Origin: Clostridia bacterium
GTDB taxonomy: Bacteria; Bacillota; Clostridia; UMGS1810
Assembly: GCA_017502845.1 (NCBI GenBank)
Contig: JAFVUE010000009.1
Span: 62,001-126,000, forward strand
Direction: 5' to 3'
Length of the DNA stretch: 64,000 nt
Shown in pieces: positions 43,988-52,406 of the stretch (positions are counted from its first letter, which is position 1; each line of letters opens with the position of its first letter). The translations under genes and the position numbers were made by a program. The notes below the pieces were generated by a model. It had not been told where the DNA came from. It did no database searches and was given only the letters and a program-made list of their open reading frames with translations.

Positions 43988-45160
43988 ATGAAGAGTAAGA
44001 AACCAATTTTTTTAACAGCCCTGGTTACTTTTTTGGTTACCGCGGTTATTCTGTCTGTAATTTTTTTACTTACAGTAGTCAGAATAGTAACCATGTACAG
44101 ACAACCTGCATATAAACTTGAGCAGGTTCAGGCATTGGTTGATGAATACTTTATATATGATTATGATAAAGATAAACTAATCGAAGCAGCAGCGGCAGGT
44201 TATGCCGATGCTCTGAATGATCCCTATACAGAGTATCTTGATAAGGAAGAAATGGCTGCCATGCAGGAATCTTACAGCGGTGATTATGTAGGTATCGGCG
44301 TAGAGGTTTTCATAGATGACGATGAACTCATCACAGTTATCTCTCCGTTTGAGGGTTCCCCTGCGGCAAAAGCCGATATACGCCCCGGCGATAAGATTGT
44401 TGGTGTTGAAGGTACCAATGTAAATGTTTATAATTATAATGAAGCCATCAGTATGATTAAAGGTGAAGCTGGTAAATCGGTAAAACTTACAATCAAACGT
44501 GGAGAAGCTGTATTTGACGTTACTGTTGAGAGACAGCCCATAGTTGCCGCTACAGTAAAATATGAAATGCTCGAAGGCAACATCGGTTATATCCATATGT
44601 CGCAATTCGGAGAGCACACTCCCGAAGAATTCAAAAATGCTATTGAAACCTTAAAAGAGCAGGGTGCCACATCGCTTATTGTAGATTTAAGAAATAACCC
44701 CGGCGGAATGCTTGAAACTCTTGTTGAGGTAGCGGACTATGTTCTTCCTGAGGGCGATATTATTACTGTCCGTGATAAGCAGGGCAAGGAGGAACGTCAT
44801 AAATCTGATGCACAGTATGAAGATATGCCTATGTGCGTACTCATCAACAGAAACAGTGCAAGTGCATCTGAGGCCTTTGCAGGTGCTATAGCGGATCACG
44901 GCAGAGGAACGCTTATAGGCGAGAAGAGTTTTGGTAAAGGTGTTGTACAGACCGTATTCGAACTTGGCGATGGCACAGCTCTTAAACTCACCGTTGCAAA
45001 ATACTATACACCAAATGATGTATGTATAGATCAGATAGGTATCACACCCCATATAGAGGTTGCGCTTGATGAGGAAATGCAGAATATGATAGTAAGTAAT
45101 ATCCCTTATGAAAAGGATTATCAGTTGCAAAAGGCAGTAGAAGTATTAAAAAACAAATAA
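43988..45160 (+). CDS. S41-family C-terminal processing protease (CtpA/CtpB-like)
   Basis: An extracellular membrane-anchored serine protease, 390 residues. The anchor is at about 10-35. A PDZ domain (about 90-175) contains YVGIGVEV and RPGDKIVGVEG. The protease core has LRNNPGGML and the catalytic dyad Ser292 (SASASE, middle Ser) with Lys317 (SFGKG); the 25-residue spacing matches the Tsp/CtpA pattern. GGGAGGCG precedes the ATG at 43988, and the open frame upstream crosses the hairpin at 43916. In this position it probably processes wall enzymes such as the M23 protein (inference). A CtpB sporulation role is possible in relatives but not supported here. Confidence 0.93.
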   Translation: MKSKKPIFLTALVTFLVTAVILSVIFLLTVVRIVTMYRQPAYKLEQVQALVDEYFIYDYDKDKLIEAAAAGYADALNDPYTEYLDKEEMAAMQESYSGDYVGIGVEVFIDDDELITVISPFEGSPAAKADIRPGDKIVGVEGTNVNVYNYNEAISMIKGEAGKSVKLTIKRGEAVFDVTVERQPIVAATVKYEMLEGNIGYIHMSQFGEHTPEEFKNAIETLKEQGATSLIVDLRNNPGGMLETLVEVADYVLPEGDIITVRDKQGKEERHKSDAQYEDMPMCVLINRNSASASEAFAGAIADHGRGTLIGEKSFGKGVVQTVFELGDGTALKLTVAKYYTPNDVCIDQIGITPHIEVALDEEMQNMIVSNIPYEKDYQLQKAVEVLKNK

Positions 45161-45173
45161 TTTCAAAAAATAC

Positions 45174-45202
45174 TTGCATTTTCCATAAAGGTGTGGTAAA
45201 AT
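45174..45202 (+). promoter_or_regulatory. Promoter of rpsB-tsf
   Basis: TTGCAT (45174-45179), 17-base spacer, TAAAAT (45197-45202). Confidence 0.8.
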
Positions 45203-45208
45203 ATCAAA

Positions 45209-45315
45209 GGTAAAAATACACACGTATGTCGACGCGCCGTTTGTTGCCTTGATTTATCAGGGTTTTCTGTGCGGATGAGATGTGCGGAGGTATAAAAAAC
45301 AAGGAGGGCATTAAA
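45209..45315 (+). promoter_or_regulatory. 5' leader of rpsB, possibly structured
   Basis: About 105 bases between the predicted transcription start and the rpsB ATG. It holds a small stem CCTTGA/TCAGGG around 45250-45265 and a repeated TGTGCGGA (about 45268 and 45281) just before the AAGGAGGG ribosome binding site. Ribosomal-protein leaders often mediate feedback, but I cannot match this to a named S2 leader. Confidence 0.4.
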
Positions 45316-46059
45316 ATGTCAGTAATTTCAATGAAACAGCTTTTAGAAGCAGGTGTTCACTTCGGACACCAGACAAGAAGATGGAACCCCAAAATGGCAG
45401 AGTACATCTTCACAGAGAGAAACGGTATCTACATCATCAACCTGCAGAAAACCGTTAAGAAAGTAATCGAAGCGTACAACTTCATCAAAGAAGTTGCAGA
45501 GAGCGGCGAGGAAATCCTTTTCGTAGGTACAAAGAAACAGGCACAGGATTCTATCAAAGAAGAAGCTGAGAGAGTAGGCATGTACTATGTAAATGCAAGA
45601 TGGCTCGGCGGTATGCTTACAAACTTCAAGACAATCCGTAAAAGAATCGACCGTATCAACCAGCTTGAGAAGATGGAAGCAGACGGCACATTTGATCTTC
45701 TTCCCAAGAAAGAAGTTATCAAACTGAAGCTCGAAGCAGAGAAACTCCAGAAATACCTTGGCGGTATCAAAGAGATGAAGAAACTCCCCGGTGCTATGTT
45801 CGTAGTAGACCCCAAGAAAGAGAAGATCGCTATCGCAGAAGCACACAAACTCGGTATCCCCGTAGTTGCTATTGTTGATACAAACTGCGATCCTGACGAA
45901 GTTGATTATGTAATCCCCGGTAACGATGATGCTATCCGTGCCGTAAAACTTATCGCTTCCACAATGGGTAATGCTATTATCGAAGGCAGACAGGGCGAAC
46001 AGATGGGCGCTGCTGCTGAAGATGATGCAGCTGAAGAAATCGAAGCTACAGAAGAATAA
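45316..46059 (+). CDS. rpsB: Small ribosomal subunit protein uS2
   Basis: Ribosomal protein S2, which binds the back of the 30S head late in assembly. 247 residues. [20 protein letters not shown] is the family signature, and the conserved [19 protein letters not shown] and [13 protein letters not shown] follow. The tail is acidic ([15 protein letters not shown]). The ATG at 45316 follows AAGGAGGG. Paired with tsf, as in most bacteria. Confidence 0.98.
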   Translation: MSVISMKQLLEAGVHFGHQTRRWNPKMAEYIFTERNGIYIINLQKTVKKVIEAYNFIKEVAESGEEILFVGTKKQAQDSIKEEAERVGMYYVNARWLGGMLTNFKTIRKRIDRINQLEKMEADGTFDLLPKKEVIKLKLEAEKLQKYLGGIKEMKKLPGAMFVVDPKKEKIAIAEAHKLGIPVVAIVDTNCDPDEVDYVIPGNDDAIRAVKLIASTMGNAIIEGRQGEQMGAAAEDDAAEEIEATEE

Positions 46060-46087
46060 TTCCATTTAATATAGGAGGAGTAATCCC

Positions 46088-46984
46088 ATGTTTACAGCAA
46101 AAGACGTAAAAGAACTCAGAGAGAGAACCGGTTGCGGTATGATGGATTGCAAAAAGGCACTCACAGAGACAAACGGCGATTTTGATAAAGCCGTTGACTT
46201 CCTCCGTGAGAAAGGTCTTGCTACTGCTGCTAAGAAAGCAAGTAGAATCGCATCCGAAGGTCTTGTTGATATCCTCGTAGACGGCAATGTTGGTGCTATG
46301 GTTGAGATCAACTCCGAGACAGACTTCGTTGCAAAGAACGATGAATTCAAAGAGTTTGTTAAGAATGTTGCAAGACAGGTTATCGCAACAAACCCTGCAG
46401 ATGTTGATGCACTTTTGGAATCAAAATTCATCGACGATGCTTCTATGACAGTTAAGGATCTTCTCACAGAGAAGATTGCAAAAATCGGCGAGAATATGAA
46501 TATTCGTCGTTTCGCAAGATATGAGGGTGCAGTAGTTGGTTATGTTCACGCTGCAGGTCGTATCGGTGTTATGGTTAAGGTTGAGGGCGATGTAGCAAAT
46601 GAAGAAGTTGCTGCAGCAGCTAAAGACTGCGCTATGCAGATTGCAGCTATCAATCCTCTTTACAAAGACAGAGACAGCGTACCTGCTGAAGATGTTGAGA
46701 AAGAGAAAGCAATCATCACAGCACAGATCAAAGAAGATCCCAAGAATGCTAACAAACCCGATAATATCATCGAGAAGATGCTCGGCGGTAAGATCAATAA
46801 GTTCTATGAGACAAACTGCCTTATCGAACAGGCATTCGTTAAGGATGACAGCATGAGCGTAGGTAAATACCTTGAATCCAAGGGTGTTAAACTCGTAGAC
46901 TATGTTCGCTTCGAAAAAGGTGAAGGCCTCGAAAAGAAAGAAGAAAACTTTGCTGACGAAGTAGCAAGTATGATGAATAAATAA
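46088..46984 (+). CDS. tsf: Elongation factor Ts
   Basis: The guanine-nucleotide exchange factor of EF-Tu. 298 residues, normal length. The N-terminal UBA-like helices carry VKELRERTGCGMMDCKKAL. The core contains the signature INSETDFVAKN and later GRIGVMVKVEGD. AGGAGGAG precedes the ATG; spacing to rpsB is 28 bases. It is the last gene of the unit. Confidence 0.98.
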   Translation: MFTAKDVKELRERTGCGMMDCKKALTETNGDFDKAVDFLREKGLATAAKKASRIASEGLVDILVDGNVGAMVEINSETDFVAKNDEFKEFVKNVARQVIATNPADVDALLESKFIDDASMTVKDLLTEKIAKIGENMNIRRFARYEGAVVGYVHAAGRIGVMVKVEGDVANEEVAAAAKDCAMQIAAINPLYKDRDSVPAEDVEKEKAIITAQIKEDPKNANKPDNIIEKMLGGKINKFYETNCLIEQAFVKDDSMSVGKYLESKGVKLVDYVRFEKGEGLEKKEENFADEVASMMNK

Positions 46985-46998
46985 TTAACGCTAAAATT

Positions 46999-47033
46999 CA
47001 AAAGTCGCAGTGATTTTCACTGCGACTTTTTTT
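46999..47033 (+). terminator. Terminator of rpsB-tsf
   Basis: AAAAGTCGCAGTGA / TCACTGCGACTTTTTTT hairpin with a short TTT loop. Confidence 0.93.
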
Positions 47034-47060
47034 CTTTTCTGTGCCTTTAAGCGTTGTATC

Positions 47061-47205
47061 GTAGGGGACGATGCCCACATTGTCCCGCCTTATCTTAAAC
47101 CAACGATGATCGTAGGGACCGGCTTCCCCGACGGTCCGTTTATCTTAAACAAGTCAGTACTTGTATGGGGCGATTCATCGAGTGCCCTTAGGGTATGAAT
47201 CGCCC
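47061..47205. repeat. Three tandem, diverged hairpin units with 51-base period
   Basis: Units start at 47061 (GTAGGGG), 47112 (GTAGGG) and 47163 (GTATGGGG), exactly 51 bases apart. Each holds a different hairpin: GGGACGATG/CATTGTCCC (9 bp with one G-T), GGACCG/CGGTCC (6 bp) and GGGCGATTCAT/ATGAATCGCCC (11 bp). The first two are followed by the same TATCTTAAAC. No ORF is supported here. Confidence 0.8.
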
Positions 47206-47227
47206 GTTACATGCATCTTACATCAAC

Positions 47228-47500
47228 TTATCTGAATTTTGGTGGATTGCATTTTTTACACGGTTCATATCCATTATCTATTGCATCTGATAAAGAAATA
47301 CCTATGCAACTTTTTAGGTAGAAACAGTCAACAGTGTGATATTTTTCTCCTGTTTTCGTAATATATACAAAACTATCGTCTACTTCGTTCGCAGTTAAAT
47401 TTTGTATTTCTAATTCATTTGTATCAATGTGAGATTGACATCCTGTGATGAATAGAGGAATAACACATAACAATATCATAAATTTCAATAATTTTCTCAT
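47228..47500 (-). CDS. Small lipoprotein with a Cys/His zinc-like module (90 aa)
   Basis: The signal sequence has a clear lipobox, FITGC, so Cys21 is the predicted lipidated residue. After a 30-residue linker the C-terminal module reads VYITKTGEKYHTVDCFYL, SCIGISLSDAIDNGY and PCKKCNPP, giving Y-H-x3-C ... C ... C-x2-C. This pattern is widespread as a small metal-binding-like module, often fused to secreted nucleases or lipoproteins. Its function is not known. It is divergent from an XRE regulator, with GGGATAA half-sites between the two, and AGGTGAAC precedes the ATG. Confidence 0.78.
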   Translation of the reverse strand: MRKLLKFMILLCVIPLFITGCQSHIDTNELEIQNLTANEVDDSFVYITKTGEKYHTVDCFYLKSCIGISLSDAIDNGYEPCKKCNPPKFR

Positions 47501-47513
47501 AGTTCACCTCGCC

Positions 47514-47558
47514 ATTATCCCGAAATGGGATAAATTTATTATACCATTATGGGATAAT
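47514..47558. promoter_or_regulatory. Divergent operator region with three GGGATAA half-sites
   Basis: ATTATCCC (47514-47521) and GGGATAAA (47527-47534) form an inverted pair with a 5-base spacer; GGGATAAT (47551-47558) is a third copy and overlaps the likely -10 region of the XRE gene. The layout suggests autoregulation by the XRE protein. Confidence 0.6.
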
Positions 47559-47577
47559 ATTATCAAGAGGTGATTTG

Positions 47578-47790
47578 ATGCGTTTGAAAGAATTGCGGAA
47601 GCAGAGAAAACTTTCCCAACAGAAACTTGCTATGGATCTGGATATGAGTCAGAATAGCATAAGCCGATATGAAACCGGTGCACATGAGGCGGATTATGCC
47701 ACATTGATAAAAATTGCTGATTATTTCGGCGTATCAATCGACTATCTTTTGGAGAGAACAGATAATCCTGAAATTGCTCATAATGATTAA
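47578..47790 (+). CDS. XRE-family helix-turn-helix regulator (70 aa)
   Basis: A minimal Cro/C1-type DNA-binding protein: LKELRKQRKLSQQKLAMDLD, SQNSISRYETGAHEADYATL, then IADYFGVSIDYLLERTDNP. There is no additional domain. AAGAGGTG lies before the ATG at 47578. The operator-like repeats upstream suggest it represses itself and the divergent lipoprotein gene. It has no phage genes around it, so a stand-alone regulator or a toxin-antitoxin remnant are both possible; the former is simpler. Confidence 0.88.
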   Translation: MRLKELRKQRKLSQQKLAMDLDMSQNSISRYETGAHEADYATLIKIADYFGVSIDYLLERTDNPEIAHND

Positions 47791-47824
47791 CCCTACCATT
47801 GAATTGATGGCAGGGTTATTTTTA
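47789..47824 (+). terminator. Terminator of the XRE gene
   Basis: AACCCT-x-CCAT and ATGG-x-AGGGTT pair across TGAATTG and are followed by ATTTTTAT. Confidence 0.75.
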
Positions 47825-47874
47825 TATTGTGTCAACCCACATAATCTCACATAATATAATACAGAGGTGGTATT

Positions 47875-48033
47875 ATGAATTCCTGTGAACTCACGGCAAC
47901 GATTACCGTTCTGGCAAATGCCCTTTCTTGCAGATTAACTACAGATGAACTCAATATTCTTGGCACTGTGCTTACTCAACTTGCCGATACGCTGTTCACT
48001 ATTTCTGCAACACGTGGTATATGCGAAGAATAA
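47875..48033 (+). CDS. Small DUF6774-like protein (52 aa)
   Basis: A short ORF with a good ribosome binding site (AGAGGTGG, 5 bases before the ATG). The protein begins MNSCELTATITVLANALSC and continues TTDELNILGTVLTQLADTL, ending ISATRGICEE. I recall this pattern (NSCELTAxITALANAIAC..., an L-LGTVF-QLGDTL core and a final IC) as the DUF6774 family of small clostridial proteins. Three Cys (positions 4, 19 and 50) are present. It is probably helical, and the function is unknown. It lies alone between the XRE gene terminator and the galK promoter. Confidence 0.75.
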   Translation: MNSCELTATITVLANALSCRLTTDELNILGTVLTQLADTLFTISATRGICEE

Positions 48034-48048
48034 AGTACTTACTAAATA

Positions 48049-48077
48049 TTGACTATTTGGCTTAAAAAGTATATAAT
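48049..48077 (+). promoter_or_regulatory. Promoter of galK-rdgB-mutS2
   Basis: TTGACT (48049-48054), 17-base spacer, TATAAT (48072-48077). Confidence 0.88.
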
Positions 48078-48116
48078 GAAATGCAGATATTTCTATATAC
48101 GATAGGAGAAAATATT

Positions 48117-49304
48117 ATGGAAATCAGAGAAATGAAACAAATGTTTTTTGAATATTTCGGTGGCGAAGATAAAAACATCCGTTTTTTTGCATCCCCCGGC
48201 CGTGTTAATCTTATTGGCGAACATACTGACTATAACGGTGGCTTCGTGTTCCCCGGTGCACTTAAAATGAAAACTACTATTATGTGCCGTGTAAGGGATG
48301 ATAAGAAAATCCGTCTTATGGCGACAGATCTTAAAATAATGGTTGAGGCAGATATTGATAACCTTGCAAACTACAAGGATCTCAAATGGGGCGATTATCA
48401 GCTCGGTACAATTTACGAGATGATGTGCAACGGTTATGAAGTAATGGGTATGGATATGCTTTATGACGATACTGTTCCCCACGGAAGCGGACTTTCGTCT
48501 TCTGCGGCAATTGAGGTTTCAACGGCACTTTGCGTTGCTACTCTTTCCAATGAGAAAAAAGGAATCACAACTCCTGTTGATATGATTGAAATGGCAAAAC
48601 TGAGCCAGATGGCAGAGCATAACTATATTGGTGTAAAATGCGGTATTATGGATCAGTTCTCATCTGCAATGGGAAAAGAGGGACATGCTATATTCCTCGA
48701 TTGTAAGGACCTTTCATATAAATACGTAAAACTCAATCTTGACGGCAAGAAAATCGTTATTGCAAATACGAATAAGAAACACTCCCTCGGCAACTCTGCA
48801 TACAATCAGCGCAGAATGGAATGTGAAAAGGGCTTGGAAATCCTTAAAACTGCTATGCCCGAGAAAACTTGCCTTGGCGAAATCAGTTTGGCAGAGTTTG
48901 ATATGCACAAGCATCTTATCGACGATGAAATTGTACTCAAGAGAGTAGAGCACGTTATCAGCGAAGATGACAGAGTTCTCAAATCCGTTGAAGCACTTGG
49001 TATTGGCGATGTGAAAGAATTCGGGCGCCTTATGAATGCATCCCACGATTCGCTCCGTGATCTTTATGAGGTAACCTGCCTTGAACTTGATACTATTGTA
49101 GACGAAGCACGTAAGATTAAAGGTACTCTTGGTGCCCGTATGACAGGTGCAGGTTTCGGCGGTTCAACTGTAAGTATCGTTGAAGCAGATTACGTAGACG
49201 AATTTATCGAAAAAGTAGGTAAGGCATACACAGAGATTACAGGTCTCACAGCCGATTTTTACGTAACGGAACTTGGCGATGGCGGTAGAGAAATTTTGGC
49301 ATAA
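48117..49304 (+). CDS. galK: Galactokinase
   Basis: Phosphorylates alpha-D-galactose to galactose-1-phosphate with ATP, the entry step of the Leloir pathway. 395 residues. The GHMP-kinase hallmarks are present: the galactokinase signature GRVNLIGEHTDYNGGFVFP near the N-terminus, the ATP loop PHGSGLSSSAAIE, and motif 3 GARMTGAGFGGSTVS near the C-terminus. KCGIMDQFSSAMG contains the catalytic-base Asp region. The ATG at 48117 follows AGGAG; the open frame further upstream runs into the promoter. No galT, galE or transporter is nearby, so the rest of the pathway is elsewhere. Confidence 0.96.
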   Translation: MEIREMKQMFFEYFGGEDKNIRFFASPGRVNLIGEHTDYNGGFVFPGALKMKTTIMCRVRDDKKIRLMATDLKIMVEADIDNLANYKDLKWGDYQLGTIYEMMCNGYEVMGMDMLYDDTVPHGSGLSSSAAIEVSTALCVATLSNEKKGITTPVDMIEMAKLSQMAEHNYIGVKCGIMDQFSSAMGKEGHAIFLDCKDLSYKYVKLNLDGKKIVIANTNKKHSLGNSAYNQRRMECEKGLEILKTAMPEKTCLGEISLAEFDMHKHLIDDEIVLKRVEHVISEDDRVLKSVEALGIGDVKEFGRLMNASHDSLRDLYEVTCLELDTIVDEARKIKGTLGARMTGAGFGGSTVSIVEADYVDEFIEKVGKAYTEITGLTADFYVTELGDGGREILA

Positions 49305-49316
49305 GGAAAAAATAAT

Positions 49317-49889
49317 ATGGATATAATTGTAGCAACAAAAAACAAAGGCAAGATAAAGGAAATCAAGAAGATTCTTGGTGACCATAATGTTATGAGTCAG
49401 GCGGAGATTGGCGTTAATATTGACGTTGAGGAAAACGGATCAACCTTTGCGGAGAACGCTATGATAAAGGCAGAGGCAGTTTCAAAGTATACTGATTGTG
49501 CCGTTATTGCTGACGATTCGGGTATAGAGGTTGATGCACTTGATGGTGCACCGGGTATATACAGCGCCCGCTATTGCGGAGAGGAAGCAACCGACGAAGA
49601 CAGAGTAGTAAAACTTCTTGAAGAAGTTGAGAATGCCGACAACCGTGGCGCACAGTTCAATTGTGCCATAGCACTTATCCTCTCCAATGGAGAGAAACAC
49701 ACATTCAGCGGTATTGTCCGTGGTACACTTGATTTTGAACCAAAGGGTGCAAACGGATTCGGCTATGATCCGATTTTTATTCCCGACGGCTACGACAGAA
49801 CATTTGGCGAACTTGACAGCAGTATTAAGGACGATATAAGCCACAGAGCAAAGGCGCTTAAAGCACTTGCAGAATTTTTGAATAAGTAA
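49317..49889 (+). CDS. rdgB: XTP/dITP diphosphatase (RdgB/HAM1 family)
   Basis: Hydrolyses non-canonical purine nucleotides (XTP, dITP, ITP) to monophosphates, keeping them out of DNA and RNA. 190 residues. Visible motifs: the N-terminal ATKNKGKIKEIKKIL, SFAENA-type TFAENAMIKA, the catalytic DDSGIEVDALDGAPGIYSAR, FGYDPIF and the C-terminal SHRAKAL. It lies 12 bases after galK and 15 before mutS2, so it is an operon member. Confidence 0.96.
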   Translation: MDIIVATKNKGKIKEIKKILGDHNVMSQAEIGVNIDVEENGSTFAENAMIKAEAVSKYTDCAVIADDSGIEVDALDGAPGIYSARYCGEEATDEDRVVKLLEEVENADNRGAQFNCAIALILSNGEKHTFSGIVRGTLDFEPKGANGFGYDPIFIPDGYDRTFGELDSSIKDDISHRAKALKALAEFLNK

Positions 49890-49904
49890 TACAAGGGTGG
49901 TCAG

Positions 49905-52250
49905 ATGAACGCGAAAGCATATACAACATTGGAATTCAATAAGATTCGTTCTATGCTCAGCGAGTTTGCAGTAATCGAACTCGCTCGTACCCGTGCGCTC
50001 AAATTGGAGCCGTCAACCGATATCCGTGAAGTAAATGAGATGCAGGAGCAGACTGCCTGTGCAATGAACCTTATGGTTAAGAAAGGCAATCCGCCTATCC
50101 ATTGTAAGGCAGATATCAGAGGTGCTGTAAAACGTGCCGATATGGGCGGTGTTCTTACCCCTGCAGATATTTTAGATGTAGGTAAGGTTCTCAAAACATC
50201 ACGGAGTATGAAAGCATACCCCGACGATGTTCCCTGTGAAGCCATTGAAGAATATATAGAAGCACTTTTTGAAGATAAGAAACTTGAGAGCAGGATTTTC
50301 GATTGTATAGCAGATGAGGAAACAGTTGCCGATACAGCAAGTGCAGAACTTGCATCTATCCGCAGGAAGATTCGCTCAACCGAGGGTAAGATTAAGGAGA
50401 TTCTTCATAATATTATCTCAAAAAATTCCAAGTATCTTCAGGATGCGATTATCACTATGCGTTCCGACAGATACGTTGTACCTGTTAAGGCAGAGCATAA
50501 AGGCAGTATCCGCGGTATCGTTCACGACACTTCTGCAAGTGGTATAACACTTTTTATTGAGCCCGAAGCCGTTGTTGAGGCGGGTAATGAAATCCGTATG
50601 CTCAAGTCAAAAGAGGCAGACGAGATAGAGCGAATACTTCGTGAACTTTCAGGAGAGATTGGCGGATACAGTCAACTTCTTGAAATGACATATAACTGCA
50701 TTGCAGACCTTGACCTTATATTTGCAAAGGGTAAATTTGCATTGAAACACGATGCATTCCGTCCTGTTTTGAACGACGACGGATATATCAATCTTGTGAA
50801 AGCACGTCATCCCTTGCTTGATCCGAAAAAAGTTGTTCCGACAAATATTTATCTCGGTAAGGATTTTGATACACTTGTTATCACAGGACCTAACACAGGC
50901 GGTAAGACAGTTGTTCTTAAAACCCTTGGTATTATGACACTTATGGCACAGTCGGGTATGCATATCACAGCCAATGAGGGGTCTGTAATTTCCGTATTCG
51001 ACAATGTCTTTGCGGATATCGGCGATGAACAGAGTATTGAACAGAGTTTGAGTACATTCTCATCCCATATGGTAAATATCGTTAATATCTTAAACGAAGC
51101 CACTTATAAATCACTCTGCTTATTTGACGAACTTGGCGCAGGAACAGATCCTGTAGAGGGTGCGGCACTTGCCGTAAGTATATTGGAAAATATTCGTCTC
51201 CGCGGTGCAAAGTCAGCGGCTACAACTCACTATAGCGAACTTAAATCCTATGCTCTTTCAACGGACAGGGTAGAGAACGCGTCCTGTGAGTTTGATGTGG
51301 AAACACTTGCTCCCACATATAAACTTCTTATCGGTATCCCCGGTAAGAGTAACGCATTTGCCATATCCCAGAAACTTGGCATAAGCGAAGATATTATAAA
51401 CGATGCAAAATCCCGTATAGCGGGAGATAATATAAAATTTGAAGATGTTATCACAAATCTCGAAAGTGCCCGTAAGGATGCTGAACGGGAGAGAGATAAT
51501 GCCCTTGTTTATAAGCAGGAGATAGAACTCTTAAAGGACAGAATTGCCCATAAGAATAAATCTCTTGAGAATAAGACAGATAAGATAATAGAGGCGGCTC
51601 ATAAAGAGGCGCAGAAGATTATTGAGGAAGCACGGGCAGAGAGTGAACTTGCTCTTGCTGATATCCGTGCAGCAATGAAGAAGAGGGACCTTAAAGAGGC
51701 GAATAAAGCCGTTGAGCAGGTTCGTCAGCAGGTTATTGGCAGCAGTAAGAAACATAAGGTTACAAACACTCCCAAGACACAGGCGGGCACAGCACCCAAA
51801 ACCGTTAAACTCGGTCAGGAGGTGGATATTCCACATCTCAATCAGCGTGGAACGGTTGTAACACTTCCCGATGCCAAGGGTTCACTTATGGTCAATGTGG
51901 GAATTATGAAGATGAAAGTCAATATTTCCGATCTCCGTACAGTTGCGGAGAAACCTGTCAAGAACAAAAGCGGCGGCAAGGCAGATGTTGGTATCAAGTC
52001 AATGACTGTAAGTCCCGAACTTGATATCCGTGGCGAAGATGTTGAGAGCGCTACTATCCTGGTTGAGAAATTCATCGACGATGCAATCCTCTCATCACTC
52101 CACGAAATCCGTATCATCCATGGTAAGGGAACGGGAGTTCTTCGTGCAGGAATACACTCTTTCCTTAAGAAGCACAAAAGTGTAAAATCATTCCGTCTCG
52201 GTGGCTTCGGAGAGGGCGACGCAGGTGTAACAATTGCCGAACTGAAATAG
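49905..52250 (+). CDS. mutS2: Endonuclease/ribosome-splitting factor MutS2 (RqcU)
   Basis: A MutS-like ATPase with a C-terminal Smr nuclease domain, 781 residues. The core and clamp come first (about 1-300), then Walker A GPNTGGKT at 328-335, the signature near DIGDEQSIEQSLSTFSSHM and Walker B LCLFDELGAGTDP. A coiled-coil KOW-like linker spans about 520-700, and the Smr domain (LDIRGEDVES, then IHGKGTGVLR) ends at 781. In B. subtilis MutS2 splits collided ribosomes and feeds the RQC pathway; RqcP of that pathway is encoded at 27076. A role in suppressing recombination is also described for the family. Confidence 0.96.
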   Translation: MNAKAYTTLEFNKIRSMLSEFAVIELARTRALKLEPSTDIREVNEMQEQTACAMNLMVKKGNPPIHCKADIRGAVKRADMGGVLTPADILDVGKVLKTSRSMKAYPDDVPCEAIEEYIEALFEDKKLESRIFDCIADEETVADTASAELASIRRKIRSTEGKIKEILHNIISKNSKYLQDAIITMRSDRYVVPVKAEHKGSIRGIVHDTSASGITLFIEPEAVVEAGNEIRMLKSKEADEIERILRELSGEIGGYSQLLEMTYNCIADLDLIFAKGKFALKHDAFRPVLNDDGYINLVKARHPLLDPKKVVPTNIYLGKDFDTLVITGPNTGGKTVVLKTLGIMTLMAQSGMHITANEGSVISVFDNVFADIGDEQSIEQSLSTFSSHMVNIVNILNEATYKSLCLFDELGAGTDPVEGAALAVSILENIRLRGAKSAATTHYSELKSYALSTDRVENASCEFDVETLAPTYKLLIGIPGKSNAFAISQKLGISEDIINDAKSRIAGDNIKFEDVITNLESARKDAERERDNALVYKQEIELLKDRIAHKNKSLENKTDKIIEAAHKEAQKIIEEARAESELALADIRAAMKKRDLKEANKAVEQVRQQVIGSSKKHKVTNTPKTQAGTAPKTVKLGQEVDIPHLNQRGTVVTLPDAKGSLMVNVGIMKMKVNISDLRTVAEKPVKNKSGGKADVGIKSMTVSPELDIRGEDVESATILVEKFIDDAILSSLHEIRIIHGKGTGVLRAGIHSFLKKHKSVKSFRLGGFGEGDAGVTIAELK

Positions 52251-52308
52251 TATTTTACTGAAAAATTATGTATAATGACAATTTTTTAACAAAACAGTAA
52301 AAATATAC

Positions 52309-52337
52309 TTGCAAAATATACACAATTGGGGTAAAAT
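52309..52337 (+). promoter_or_regulatory. Promoter of pgk-tpiA
   Basis: TTGCAA (52309-52314), 17-base spacer, TAAAAT (52332-52337). The 156-base gap otherwise shows only AT-rich leader sequence. Confidence 0.8.
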
Positions 52338-52406
52338 AATTGTGTATGAAAAATTTAGTTTATAAAAAATTACGCATATATTTTATGCGGGAATGGAGAT
52401 AATGTT

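Noticed and set aside
46999-47227. Possible CRISPR array or small ORF in the tsf-lipoprotein gap
   Set aside because: The repeats are only three diverged hairpin units with 51-base spacing, not identical direct repeats with unique spacers, and the short ORF across them has no ribosome binding site.
47578-47790. Prophage or toxin-antitoxin remnant around the XRE regulator
   Set aside because: There are no phage, integrase or toxin-like genes nearby, and the flanking genes are housekeeping.
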